From: Nostoc sp. NMS8
GTDB taxonomy: Bacteria; Cyanobacteriota; Cyanobacteriia; Cyanobacteriales; Nostocaceae
Assembly: GCF_017115045.1 (NCBI RefSeq)
Contig: NZ_JABXKK010000098.1
Location: 244,070 to 308,069 of the forward strand
Reading direction: 5' to 3'
DNA length: 64,000 nt
Shown: piece after piece, positions 49,161 through 59,351 of the stretch
Layout of the letters: every line of letters begins with the position of its first letter
Numbering within the stretch: position 1 is the stretch's first letter
The notes under the pieces: generated by a model
Database searches by the model: none
The model's input: the letters and a program-made list of their open reading frames with translations, nothing else
What the model was told of the DNA's origin: nothing
Made by a program: the position numbers and the translations under genes

Positions 49161-52100
49161 TCACGACTTATCCTCAACCACCAATGTAGACTCAGCAGTT
49201 CGCCCAAATTCTTCTGGTGCATATTGCAAGTGAACTTCTGCACCAGGCCAAGAAAATGTCCCTGGAGTCACAGAACGGACTAGGTAGTGCAGGCTATAAA
49301 CTCCTGGTTCGAGGTGGTCGGTGTAGGCGATAATGCGATCGCGGTACACATTCTTAAAGCCAAGTTCCCAGCTATCGGCTTTTGCTTGTAATGCAGCAGT
49401 AGCAGTCTGAAAACTTGCATCCACCGCCTCAAAACCTGATGATAGCGGATCTTTTATCACCAAATGATCCACAGGATGATCGGCAATAATTTCTAAACCA
49501 ATATCAAACACCTGTCCAGAGGCTAAAGTCAAGGGTTTATCGAAAGCATAAAGACCTGTTTTTTGCAAAACTTTCTCTTGATTTACTTGACTAATTTCTC
49601 GTGTTATGCGTAAACCATTAAATCTGCCTGATTGATTACCTTGCAAGCGATAATTATAAGCAACCAAATAGTGCAAAGTACCATTACCTGATTTTTGCAG
49701 CGTTAAATCATTACGCCCACGAGGTAATTTCTTCATCGGCACATTTAGCTGTAAACTAGGATTTTGATAGCCATTAAAGCGATTTTCTCCTAACTTATTA
49801 CCAGCTAATTCCACTGTGGCAACAAAATTCGGTGGTGTGGGTTGTAGTTGGCTATATTCTACTAAAGCTGTTAAAGCTTGGGCATTATTATAGTTAGTTT
49901 GCCATGTACCATCCCGTCGCAATGCCAAAAGACTTTGGAATAACTTATCTATAACTTCGGGTTTACTTTGTTTGGCAATAAATAAACGTAAAGCTTGCGC
50001 TTGCGTTGCGGTAGATGAACTCATCCATCCCCAATTACCTGGTAAACTCACAACTGCTGTGCGGCCAGTTTCATAGATATTCTGTTGCAGGTTGTTTACT
50101 AATTTTTGAGATTCATCTTGCCATTCGGGGAATTGAGATAAGTATCGCGCTAGTTTAATTTGAGTTACTACATCAAAGTTATTGCGCTGTTCATAAATAT
50201 CTGCGAGGAAAGTATTGCGTTTGTCTCCCAATTCTGCTAAAGAGATTAAAGCATTAAATTGCAGTTGTCTTTTACAGAGTATTTGTTTACAAAAATCGTA
50301 TTCTCCGGGGTTCGCCAGAACTTTTTGTAAATAAGCTTTCAGGCGAGATACCATTGCCGAATCGACTAAATTCGGGAATACCTGACTGGCTTTAGCTAAA
50401 GATTCACCCGTATAGGAAGAAACCCAAGGGTCAGATTTTTGTTGTCCGGGAAAAGCAGCAAAACCACCATCGGCTATTTGGAGTTTTTGTAATTTTTCAA
50501 TTGCTTGATTAGCTTGTTGGCTAGAATTAAATTCTGCAAAAGTCTGACCGTATTTTTTGGAAATAGTTTGCAGATTGGCAGCAATTATTAACTGACTTGC
50601 AGCTGGTTCTGTAAACGGTAAATCATCATCTTCTAAAACCTGCTTTACTGGTGCTTTAATTTCCGTTATCAAAGTACTCGCCAACTGAATATCTAAACCT
50701 CCCGCATCAGGGAAGGTATTTTTATCAACATTCAGGGGAATCTTCACATTATCCCCCCCTTTCGTAAGGGGGGTTGGGGGGATTACACCAGTTTCAACGA
50801 CTTGTTCTGTAATTTCAATTGGCTTAATTTCCAAAGGTATTTCAAAAGCATCTGCGGCCGTACCATTTAGCTGAGTGGTAAACCGAACTTTCCCAACTCC
50901 CACACTATCCGCCACCATTGGAAAGCGATAAGCGCGAGTTGCGGATTCAGCTTTGGTTTGTAAAGAAGTTGCTGTGGGGTTTTTCTCAGCAAACTTCACC
51001 GTACCGCTAAGTTCGCCATTAATTGAGAGATTTCCTGGATTCCCAGTGTTGTTAGTTACAGATAAACCAGCCAGGATGCGATCGCCTGGACGGGCAAATT
51101 GTGGCAAGATAGCATTAGTTAGTAGTGGCTTGGTGGTGATAAACGTCGCGTCCCCATTCCCGAAACGCAGATTTCCATCGGTGGCCACAGTCATCACCCG
51201 CCATGTAGTTAAGTCATCCGGTAATTTAAAAGTTATCTGTGCATTCCCATTTGCATCGGTGAGAACAGAACCGTTGTAGTAAGCTAAGGCTTGAAAATCG
51301 GTGCGGGTGCGAGTATTTGCTGCACCAGTTGAGAAACCACCGCCATAACCCCAACCTTTGGGTTTAGCTACATCTTGTGCTTGCAATATGACATCTGCGC
51401 GATTATCGTTAAAGCGGGTAGAAATTATCTGTTCTGCATAAACTGTATCTACCAAATCTGGCGGACGATAACCAGAAAGTTGTAACACCGCTTCATTTAC
51501 CACCATGACTGTAAACTGTCCTTTGGTGGGGTTTCCTTGATTGTCCTTCAGTTCTAGTTGTACTGTTTCTTCTGCACCAGGTTCTAATGATGCTTGTACT
51601 GGCTTAACTTGCAGTTTTAAATACTTATCCTCTAACTTAACTTTAAAAGGTGTAAAACCAATCTTCACCAAGTTATCTAAACTTCCCGCTTCCACTTGGT
51701 TTATGGGTTTACCTTGTCTCACTAATACAGCTTCAATGGCTGCATTTGGCAACATTTCTGGCGTAACTTGAAACTGAATTTGTGGTGCGCCTCCCTGAAG
51801 TTTGATAATTTGCTGATAAAGGGGTTTGTCTTTAATTACAGCAAAGTACAATTCTGCATCTGGATAGGGAGATTGAATTAGTACAGTAGCAGTTTCACCA
51901 GGTTTGAACTCTTTTTTATCTAGCTTAACTTCTAAGACATCTTTTTCTCTCGAACCCCAAAATACAGAATTTCCTCCAGTTGCCCAAATTTGTAAATCTG
52001 TCGCACTTAATTCGCTTTTGGCATCGCTAAAATTAACTCTAATCCGGTATGAAGCAGATTCCGGTGCTGTCAAACTTACTGATTGCGGATTACTAGCAGA

Positions 52101-54983
52101 TGTAATTTCTGCTTGTCCTACTGTTTTATATTCGACTTGATTTTTTGGTGTTCGGCTACCTTCAACTAACTGCGTGACGCTACTATATTTAATTTGTTGT
52201 AATTCTACCCGCACCCGTTGACCTGTTATTGGTTTTCCTGTAGGGTCAGTAACAATCACTTCAATGGGAAAAGCCTTGTCAGCATCGGCGATGAAATTAC
52301 TTTTTAACCCGATGAGGCGATTACTTGGTAAGGCGGTAAAAGTTTTGGAATTGGCTACAGACAAATTAGAAACATCTGCAACTTGCACATCCACCTGATA
52401 AGTCATCGGATATGGTAAATCATTAGCCACATTCAAAGTTTGACTACTTTTACCATTAGCATCTAGCTGGGCATTAGTTTGCAATACATCACTAGATATA
52501 CTAGGAGTTTCCTCTGGCCATAACCATTGCCTACCAAAAGTAAATTCTTCCCAACCTTTAGGAACAAAATTTGCTTGCTGGCGAGTGATAAAATATTTTG
52601 CTTCTCCACCTTCTACAGGTGCGCCAAACAAATAATTGCTTGTAGCATTAATATTAACTTTCTCGTCAATGAGAGCAAATTCTTTATCTAAGTTGAGTTC
52701 GACTTTAAAATTGGGTGGCTTAAACTCAGCTACCCGAAATTCTCCAGAAATTTCTTGTCCATTCTTCCCCTTCGCTTGGATTGTATAGTAGCCTAAACGC
52801 TGAGTAGTTTTGATTGGTAATTCCAGAGAAAATGTGCCGAATTCATTTGTAGTTTGTGTACCTAAGCTAGTTTTTTGCCCATCAGGATTTACCAAAGTTA
52901 ACTGGTAAGCAGCATTTTTATCTTGCTGAATCGCGCCATTTTGTAAGAAGTCAGCGAAACCAGTCAACCAAGCTTTTTCGCCTGGTTGATACAATTGTCT
53001 ATCCGAGAAAATTACCCCACGTGATTCGGGTTTAGCATCTTGCCAACCTGCGTCAATCCCATAGCCATAAACGCCGCTGTATTCTTCGGTTCTAGCGAAT
53101 GCCCAATCTTGATTTTCACGGGCAATTACTAATAATTGTGGTGATTTACTAGAGCTTTCATTCCCAGAATAACATTGCTGTAACCCTTCACGAACAATTC
53201 TAAAAATTCCATTTTCATCAGTTTTACCTGTTGCACAAGGTACTGCTTCGGGGCGAGATTTTGCTTGCAATTTTGATTGATAAATTTCTATAGCCCCATT
53301 TTTAACTGGTAAACCATCTGTAAGATGATTGACACGAATTAACCCTGACTCAGGAAACCACTGAGTAAATACGCCCAAATTTGTCAATTCAACTAAGCCA
53401 TAAGTCGTAGGTTCTCGCCACAGTTCTTTACCATTCTCCTGATATTTATTCGTGCGGGCTTGGACTCCATAAGCTAACATTCCTGTACCTGCATTAATTT
53501 TTTCCCGTAGAGGAACAGCAATATCAACTGATTGATTTTTTTTACCCGATACCTGAAAGCTTTGCCATTCAGAAGGTTGTGGTAATAAATCACTACCATT
53601 ATTAAAATAAACTAAATCTGTCGGCTTAACTACTCGATAAGCGGCTTTATATTTGGATTCTGGCAGATTTCCCGTACTAATATTTAGCTGTAAATCTTTA
53701 CCTGTAGGGAAAATATTCAAATCTGATGGTACCCAGATATCCCCAGCTAAATCTCCAGTATCATATTTAAGTGTTAGAGGTTTACCCAAAGTCTGACCAA
53801 ACTTATCTTTGAGATTCCCGCCAATAGTAATTGTATAAGTCTTAGCAGGTTCTAACGCATAAGGATTGATGCTGACAATTTTATCTTCATCATTGATTTG
53901 TAGAATTCTCGCAATCTCTTTTGGTGCGGGATTAATTGTAATATTTTCTTTGGCTGAATCTGGCAATAAAACATTATTAAATTCTAGCTGCGGACTACCT
54001 TTAAGAAATCTTCCAAAAGTTCCCCCTGAATCTGGCTGTCCATAAAAGTTAATTTTCTGAAACGCCAAAGGCGAATAAGTTGCTAACTTACTAGCAAATT
54101 CTTTCTCTGTGGGTAGATTGCCATAAGCCGGGCGTATTCCAGGAGAAAATACCAGACGATAACGGGTTGCTTTTTCGAGATTTTCTTGGGGGATGAGGTT
54201 ATAAATCCAATTACTTGCTGAGGGGTCAAATTTTTCTAAAGGTTCTTCTTCATTTCTTAATGGTTTTTCTTCTTTGTTTAATTCGACTTTGAAGCCTACA
54301 CCCTTGTTTTTTCCTTCAGGGATTAACTGTAAATGTTCTTGTACAGAATTTAAATCTAATTCGACATTGGAAGTAAACTGTAACTTCTGTTGTAAATCAA
54401 TTGGTTCAATATCAGCTTTTTCAATAGGATTAACACCTGGTAAATTGGTCAGGTTGATAGATTCGGTATTGAAAGTCCAAGGTAAATCTTTGTCTAGGCG
54501 ATGATTTTTTAAGTCGGCTAAACCCGCTTTGAGGGTGACTTGAAATCTTGTCGCTATTGGCAAGGCTTTATCAGCTTGAAATCCTACCATACGCGGTGTT
54601 AAAAAGCGAAATTGACCGGGTAAAGGCGGCCAAAGGGCAAATTTTTGTAATAATTGTTGCTGTTCTGGGCTGTCAAGCTTTTCAACTGGGATTAAAGCTT
54701 CTTTAAAACGAATGCGGATTTGGTTAAGAGGTTTGGCATCCCTAATGGGACTAATTTGTTCAATCCAGTCTGGTAATTTTGGTGGTGTGATTGGAGAGAC
54801 TACTGGGAGTTGTTCTTTGGTTGAGTTGATACTAAAGAAGTTACACCCTGTCATCACTAGTGTAAATGTAAAGAGTAGAAGAAACTGTATTGTTTTCTTG
54901 CGATGTGAGATTTTTTTTAACGAACCGCCGAGGAAGAAATGGAGAATTTTATAGTGAAAACGGTGTAAAACTCTAATAATCAT
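49161..54983 (-). CDS. Bacterial alpha-2-macroglobulin (large exported lipoprotein)
   Basis: A 1,940-residue protein. The N-terminal signal ends in FTLVMTGCNFFS, a lipoprotein-like site. Many macroglobulin-type beta domains follow (for example FSDRQLYQPGEKAWLTGFADF and FKPPNFKVELNLDKEFALIDEKVNI). The A2M core FKLPDDLTTWRVMTVATDGNLRFGNGD and a terpenoid-cyclase-like helical domain (NWGWMSSSTATQAQALRLF) are present. Where the thioester CLEQ is expected (about residue 1455) the sequence reads DDLPFTEPAASQ, so no thioester forms. Family members trap proteases in the periplasm. It is divergent from pbpC, its usual partner. A palindromic repeat is inserted in frame at about residue 1400. Confidence 0.92.
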   Translation of the reverse strand: MIIRVLHRFHYKILHFFLGGSLKKISHRKKTIQFLLLFTFTLVMTGCNFFSINSTKEQLPVVSPITPPKLPDWIEQISPIRDAKPLNQIRIRFKEALIPVEKLDSPEQQQLLQKFALWPPLPGQFRFLTPRMVGFQADKALPIATRFQVTLKAGLADLKNHRLDKDLPWTFNTESINLTNLPGVNPIEKADIEPIDLQQKLQFTSNVELDLNSVQEHLQLIPEGKNKGVGFKVELNKEEKPLRNEEEPLEKFDPSASNWIYNLIPQENLEKATRYRLVFSPGIRPAYGNLPTEKEFASKLATYSPLAFQKINFYGQPDSGGTFGRFLKGSPQLEFNNVLLPDSAKENITINPAPKEIARILQINDEDKIVSINPYALEPAKTYTITIGGNLKDKFGQTLGKPLTLKYDTGDLAGDIWVPSDLNIFPTGKDLQLNISTGNLPESKYKAAYRVVKPTDLVYFNNGSDLLPQPSEWQSFQVSGKKNQSVDIAVPLREKINAGTGMLAYGVQARTNKYQENGKELWREPTTYGLVELTNLGVFTQWFPESGLIRVNHLTDGLPVKNGAIEIYQSKLQAKSRPEAVPCATGKTDENGIFRIVREGLQQCYSGNESSSKSPQLLVIARENQDWAFARTEEYSGVYGYGIDAGWQDAKPESRGVIFSDRQLYQPGEKAWLTGFADFLQNGAIQQDKNAAYQLTLVNPDGQKTSLGTQTTNEFGTFSLELPIKTTQRLGYYTIQAKGKNGQEISGEFRVAEFKPPNFKVELNLDKEFALIDEKVNINATSNYLFGAPVEGGEAKYFITRQQANFVPKGWEEFTFGRQWLWPEETPSISSDVLQTNAQLDANGKSSQTLNVANDLPYPMTYQVDVQVADVSNLSVANSKTFTALPSNRLIGLKSNFIADADKAFPIEVIVTDPTGKPITGQRVRVELQQIKYSSVTQLVEGSRTPKNQVEYKTVGQAEITSASNPQSVSLTAPESASYRIRVNFSDAKSELSATDLQIWATGGNSVFWGSREKDVLEVKLDKKEFKPGETATVLIQSPYPDAELYFAVIKDKPLYQQIIKLQGGAPQIQFQVTPEMLPNAAIEAVLVRQGKPINQVEAGSLDNLVKIGFTPFKVKLEDKYLKLQVKPVQASLEPGAEETVQLELKDNQGNPTKGQFTVMVVNEAVLQLSGYRPPDLVDTVYAEQIISTRFNDNRADVILQAQDVAKPKGWGYGGGFSTGAANTRTRTDFQALAYYNGSVLTDANGNAQITFKLPDDLTTWRVMTVATDGNLRFGNGDATFITTKPLLTNAILPQFARPGDRILAGLSVTNNTGNPGNLSINGELSGTVKFAEKNPTATSLQTKAESATRAYRFPMVADSVGVGKVRFTTQLNGTAADAFEIPLEIKPIEITEQVVETGVIPPTPLTKGGDNVKIPLNVDKNTFPDAGGLDIQLASTLITEIKAPVKQVLEDDDLPFTEPAASQLIIAANLQTISKKYGQTFAEFNSSQQANQAIEKLQKLQIADGGFAAFPGQQKSDPWVSSYTGESLAKASQVFPNLVDSAMVSRLKAYLQKVLANPGEYDFCKQILCKRQLQFNALISLAELGDKRNTFLADIYEQRNNFDVVTQIKLARYLSQFPEWQDESQKLVNNLQQNIYETGRTAVVSLPGNWGWMSSSTATQAQALRLFIAKQSKPEVIDKLFQSLLALRRDGTWQTNYNNAQALTALVEYSQLQPTPPNFVATVELAGNKLGENRFNGYQNPSLQLNVPMKKLPRGRNDLTLQKSGNGTLHYLVAYNYRLQGNQSGRFNGLRITREISQVNQEKVLQKTGLYAFDKPLTLASGQVFDIGLEIIADHPVDHLVIKDPLSSGFEAVDASFQTATAALQAKADSWELGFKNVYRDRIIAYTDHLEPGVYSLHYLVRSVTPGTFSWPGAEVHLQYAPEEFGRTAESTLVVEDKS
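50748..50788. repeat. GATCCCCC-type palindrome inserted in frame in the macroglobulin gene
   Basis: ATCCCCCCCTTTCGTAAGGG GGGTTGGGGGGATTACACC on the plus strand is one arm of the same repeat family. On the coding strand it encodes VIPPTPLTKGGDN, between strands of the macroglobulin fold. The frame is unbroken. Confidence 0.85.
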
Positions 54984-55322
54984 ATTTTTAGTAATTAAAA
55001 ATTCACAAACTATAACGAATAAAAGTTTGCATTACCTTATGTATTGGGCAATGTCAAGGCTAATAGCAATATGACTAGTTAGTTGTACCCAAAGTTTGGA
55101 TTTAACTATGTTTATTTATATTGATAACTAACTCAGTGTGATTGTTCCAAAAAATAACTACAATTCTTAACTATAAAGAAGTATTTAAATTTCGCAAACA
55201 TTAATTTATATCTGCTAAGTTAGTAATAATAAATTATTAAGTATTTGATATATTTACTGATGTAGATATAAGTAAGTCTGCGGGAAAGTTAAGGTAAGTT
55301 TTCTTAGACAGGGTATTCCCTG
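54984..55322. other. AT-rich divergent promoter region between macroglobulin and pbpC
   Basis: 339 bp, very AT-rich, without genes or clear repeats. It must carry both divergent promoters; candidate -10-like TATAAT-type strings are too many to choose one. Confidence 0.5.
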
Positions 55323-57635
55323 ATGAAACTAGTTTCACGATCACTACTCAAACTTAAGCACAGTAGCAAAGTTATCCTGGCTGTGCTGCTAATCTGCTTG
55401 ATTATACGTTTATTACCCTATTTTGCGCCCGTTCGGGCCGTAGATATTGCCCAAAATCAGTTGGCAATGCAATTTAGTGATCGCAATGGTTTACCATTAG
55501 GAACATTACTCACTCGTGACCAAGAGCATACATCAGTAGTACCACTAAATCAGGTTTCGCCCCAGTTTATCCATGCCATTTTAGCCGCCGAAGATGGCAG
55601 CTTTTACCATCATGGCGCGTTGGATATGAAAGCTGTTATCCGCGCTAGCAAAGAAGCCATTCACGCAAAACGAATTGTTTCCGGCGCTTCCACTATTACT
55701 ATGCAGTTAGCGCGAATGTTAGATCCAGTGCCGCGCAGCTTCTCTGGTAAAATACAAGAAATTTGGCTATCTTGGCGGTTAGCAGCAGGTATGAATAAGG
55801 ATGAAATTCTGGCTGCATATATCAATCGGCTGCCAATGGGAGGGAATATATATGGTGTAGAAGCAGCCGCACGGATTTATTTTTCTATCCCAGCGAGTGA
55901 TTTGAATCTTGCCCAAGCTAGTTTGTTGGCTGCTATTCCCAATAATCCCACATACTTTAACCCTTATGAACATTGGGAACGGCTGAAGCAGCGGCAAAAA
56001 TACGTCCTTAATCGGATGGTACAGGAAAAGTATATTAGTGAGGCGATCGCAACCCGAACACACACCGAAAAGGTTGTGTTTCAATCTCGCCAGCGGGGAA
56101 TTATCGCCGCACCACACTTTTTATTTTGGTTAGCCAATCAGTTTGATAAAACCCAAACAGAACAAAATTCCCCCATTCGCACCACTATAAATCGCCCTTT
56201 GCAGCAGTTTGTCGAAGCACAGTTACAACAGGTAATTTCTTCTCTCGCCGCTAACAATGTCCATGATGCAGCTGCGTTGGTGATTGATAACCATACCGGG
56301 GAAGTTTTAGCTTATGTTGGTTCGCCTGATTACTTTAATGAAGCCAAGCTGGGACGCAATGATGGAGTGCAAGCGTTACGTCAACCAGGTTCTACCCTCA
56401 AGCCTTTTGTCTATGAATTAGCTTTAGAAAAAGGTTTAATTCGCCCAAATACCATTTTGGCAGATGTACCCGCCCATTACGCTATTCCCGGTGCGAAACT
56501 TTATAGCCCAACTGATTACACCGAAAAGTTTCTTGGCCCGGTGCGGGTACGGATAGCTTTAGCAAATTCTTTAAATGTTCCCGCAGTGAGGGTGTTAGAA
56601 AAAGTAGGTGTAGAAACTTTCTTGGAACGACTGCATCAACTGGGATTTGAACACCTCAATAAAACTCCAGAACATTATGGTTTGGGTTTGACTCTTGGTA
56701 GTGGTGAAGTGAGTCTCTGGGAGTTAGCTCATGCATACCTCACTATAGCACGATTTGGAGAGGCGACTTCTTTAGTAAGCACATTTTCTAATTCCGCAAT
56801 CCCTACAGACGCGATGAATCGCGTCTCTACAAGTTACACACTCCCCAATTACAGAATTTGGCAATTGATTACTAACATACTTAGTGACAACCATGCTCGT
56901 GCAACGGCTTTTGGCGTAAACTCGGTGTTAAATTTACCATTTCCTTCAGCTGTTAAAACTGGCACTTCTTCCAATTTTCGTGATACTTGGACGGTTGGTT
57001 TTACTACAGATTACACTGTCGCTACTTGGGTAGGCAATTTCAATGGTGAACCGATGCGTCAAGTTTCAGGTGTGACAGGCGCAGCACCCTTGTGGAATCG
57101 GATTATGTTACATCTGCACGAACATCAAGAACCAGAAGGTTTTCCGCCTCCAGAAGGTTTAGTGCAATTACCTGTTTGTGCAATTTCGGGGTTACGACCA
57201 ACACCAGATTGTACCTCAGTGGTGCAGGAATATTTCTATCCAGAAGATAAAAATAATTACGAAGGTGAAAATCAGTTCAATTTGCCGCCGGAGTATGATG
57301 AATGGTTGGCGAAACAACAGCAATCAAATTTTACTTCTAATAATTTGAGAATTTTGTCTCCCCATCATGGAGATTTATTCTTAGTGTATCCAGGTGAGGA
57401 AGCGAAGCAGAAACTTGAATTTAAGTTAGTGGGAAATAAATCTGCGCCTGTAGAATGGTGGCTGAATGGTGAAAAGTTAAATACCAACTCAGTTAATTCT
57501 TTATTTTGGTATTTGCGTCCTGGAAAATGGACTTTAGAGGCGAGAAGTGGTGAAATGAGCGACAAGGTGAGTTTTCAGGTGGAGTTAGCTAGTCTTAAAC
57601 CTACGCGTCGAGGATTTTCTATTAATAATAATTGA
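55323..57635 (+). CDS. pbpC: Penicillin-binding protein 1C
   Basis: A 770-residue bifunctional peptidoglycan synthase. It has an N-terminal membrane anchor (VILAVLLICLIIRLLPYF). The glycosyltransferase domain has ILAAEDGSFYHHGALDM (E90), SGASTITMQLARML and GKIQEIWLSWRLAAGMNKDEILAAYINRLPMGGNIYG. The transpeptidase domain has RQPGSTLKPFVYELAL (S357), SLNVPAVRVLEKVG and KTGTSSNFRDTW. A C-terminal BiPBP_C domain (LRILSPHHGDLFLVYPGEE...WWLNGEKL) is typical of PBP1C. In other bacteria pbpC neighbours alpha-2-macroglobulin genes, thought to link wall repair with protease defence; the same pairing is seen here. Confidence 0.93.
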   Translation: MKLVSRSLLKLKHSSKVILAVLLICLIIRLLPYFAPVRAVDIAQNQLAMQFSDRNGLPLGTLLTRDQEHTSVVPLNQVSPQFIHAILAAEDGSFYHHGALDMKAVIRASKEAIHAKRIVSGASTITMQLARMLDPVPRSFSGKIQEIWLSWRLAAGMNKDEILAAYINRLPMGGNIYGVEAAARIYFSIPASDLNLAQASLLAAIPNNPTYFNPYEHWERLKQRQKYVLNRMVQEKYISEAIATRTHTEKVVFQSRQRGIIAAPHFLFWLANQFDKTQTEQNSPIRTTINRPLQQFVEAQLQQVISSLAANNVHDAAALVIDNHTGEVLAYVGSPDYFNEAKLGRNDGVQALRQPGSTLKPFVYELALEKGLIRPNTILADVPAHYAIPGAKLYSPTDYTEKFLGPVRVRIALANSLNVPAVRVLEKVGVETFLERLHQLGFEHLNKTPEHYGLGLTLGSGEVSLWELAHAYLTIARFGEATSLVSTFSNSAIPTDAMNRVSTSYTLPNYRIWQLITNILSDNHARATAFGVNSVLNLPFPSAVKTGTSSNFRDTWTVGFTTDYTVATWVGNFNGEPMRQVSGVTGAAPLWNRIMLHLHEHQEPEGFPPPEGLVQLPVCAISGLRPTPDCTSVVQEYFYPEDKNNYEGENQFNLPPEYDEWLAKQQQSNFTSNNLRILSPHHGDLFLVYPGEEAKQKLEFKLVGNKSAPVEWWLNGEKLNTNSVNSLFWYLRPGKWTLEARSGEMSDKVSFQVELASLKPTRRGFSINNN

Positions 57636-57684
57636 AATTGCTTAGATGCAGAGAGTTGTTTTTGTAACGATGTCTCTATATCAA

Positions 57685-59310
57685 TTAATGGGGAACGATT
57701 GAACGTGTCTGCTTAATAGGAATTTCAATCACAAATTCTGTACCCTCACCAGGTGCAGAAATACACTTAATTTTCCCTTTATGTTTTTCCACTATAATCT
57801 GGTAACTAATAGATAATCCTAAGCCAGTGCCTTTACCTATAGGTTTGGTAGTAAAGAAAGGGTCAAATAATCTAGTTTGAGCTTCCTTAGTTATTCCTGA
57901 ACCGTTATCTTTAATACTAATAATTATGCACTCTTTATTTTTAACTTGAGTATGGATAATAATAGAACTAAGCTGTTTTTCAATTTCTCCTTTTAAACAC
58001 TCTGTTTCCCGTTGATATAAAGCATCAATAGCGTTACTTAAAATATTCATAAATACCTGATTTAAGCCTCCTGCGTAACATTCAATAAGAGGCAAATTAC
58101 CATAATCTTTGATAATTGTAATTTTCTGCTGGTTATGATTTTCTTTGAGACGATACTGTAAAATTAATAGCGTGCTATTAATTCCTTCATGAATATCAAC
58201 AAATTTCATTTCTGCTTCATCAAGACGCGAGAAGTTACGCAAAGTTAGTACAATTTCGCGAATACGTTCAGTACCAATTGCCATTGATGATAATATTCTC
58301 GGCATATCATTAATAATAAACTCTAAATCTATCTCATCAGTTAGAGTAGTTATTTCTGGGTTATAACTATAACATTGTTGCTGATACAGGTTAATTAAAG
58401 TTATTAATTGCTGACTATATTCTCTAACGTAGAGTAGGTTGCCATAAATGAAATTAACTGGATTATTGATTTCATGAGCAACACCCGCAACTAACTGACC
58501 TAATGAAGACATTTTCTCGGTTTGAACAAGTTGTACTTGAGTGTGTTGCAATTGTTTGAGTGTCTGCTTTAGTTGAAAATTTTTGTATTTCAATTTTGCT
58601 GTTCTCTCTGCAACTTGTATTTCCAATCTAGAATTAGTTTCTTCTAAGGCGGCTTGAGCAAATTTTTTATCTTTTAAGTATTGCTGCAATAAATGCAACA
58701 CTAACAACCATGCTGGAATCAGCATTAATAAACTTATAATAGATTCTAAAATTGCCCAAAAAATTCTTTGATAATATTCATCAATTTTGTGCTGTAGTTG
58801 AAGTGAAATATTACGCTTTCTTTGGGCAACGCCATTAGCATAAATGCGTTTATTGTTTTCATATTCGCTGCTAAAAAGTAGTAGTTTAGCTTCCTCTTTT
58901 TGATTTTTATTAACTAAATCAAAAGATTGGTATTCCATTGTAACCAAGCGCTGATTAGCAGTGTCAATTATTTTGGCGTCCTCATTTTTATATGCGTTAG
59001 GAGCAAGTTTAATAGACTCTTTAATAGCAATATCTAGCTTAGGTTCAAATTGTCGATACCGTTGTTCCCAAATAAAGTTACCCGTTGCAGCATTCATCCG
59101 GGCTGACATCGTTAATACTTCATCAAGATAAGTAATTTCATCACTCAGAGTTTGTAGCTTAAATTCATATTTAGTAATATTATTAAAGCTATGATATACT
59201 TGCCAGTTTAGCCAAATTTGAGGAATAAATAAGAGCAATGTCAGCAGTACTGTTACAGTTACAAGTTGAGAAGAAACAAATCTCAGTTTATAAGGTAGGT
59301 GCATTCTCAT
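57685..59310 (-). CDS. Membrane-bound sensor histidine kinase
   Basis: A 541-residue protein. An N-terminal transmembrane helix (LVTVTVLLTLLLFIPQIWLNW) is followed by an extracytoplasmic four-helix-type sensor region (residues about 35-185), a second membrane helix (IFWAILESIISLLMLIPAWLLVLHLL) and a coiled coil. The dimerisation domain has GQLVAGVAHEINNPVNFIYGN (phosphoacceptor H279). The ATPase domain shows NILSNAIDALYQ, ISIKDNGSGITKEAQTRLFDPFFTTKPIGKGTGLGLSISYQII. This is the common cyanobacterial 'HEINNPVNF' kinase class. No response regulator is adjacent, so it is an orphan kinase. Confidence 0.92.
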   Translation of the reverse strand: MRMHLPYKLRFVSSQLVTVTVLLTLLLFIPQIWLNWQVYHSFNNITKYEFKLQTLSDEITYLDEVLTMSARMNAATGNFIWEQRYRQFEPKLDIAIKESIKLAPNAYKNEDAKIIDTANQRLVTMEYQSFDLVNKNQKEEAKLLLFSSEYENNKRIYANGVAQRKRNISLQLQHKIDEYYQRIFWAILESIISLLMLIPAWLLVLHLLQQYLKDKKFAQAALEETNSRLEIQVAERTAKLKYKNFQLKQTLKQLQHTQVQLVQTEKMSSLGQLVAGVAHEINNPVNFIYGNLLYVREYSQQLITLINLYQQQCYSYNPEITTLTDEIDLEFIINDMPRILSSMAIGTERIREIVLTLRNFSRLDEAEMKFVDIHEGINSTLLILQYRLKENHNQQKITIIKDYGNLPLIECYAGGLNQVFMNILSNAIDALYQRETECLKGEIEKQLSSIIIHTQVKNKECIIISIKDNGSGITKEAQTRLFDPFFTTKPIGKGTGLGLSISYQIIVEKHKGKIKCISAPGEGTEFVIEIPIKQTRSIVPH

Positions 59311-59351
59311 ACTATTTTTTTTAGATACATTTTAATTGGTACTAATCCCAT

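Noticed and set aside
49300..49330. tRNA T-loop-like GGTTCGAGG strings
   Set aside because: They lie in coding sequence and no cloverleaf can be formed around them; no tRNA or rRNA gene was found in the window.
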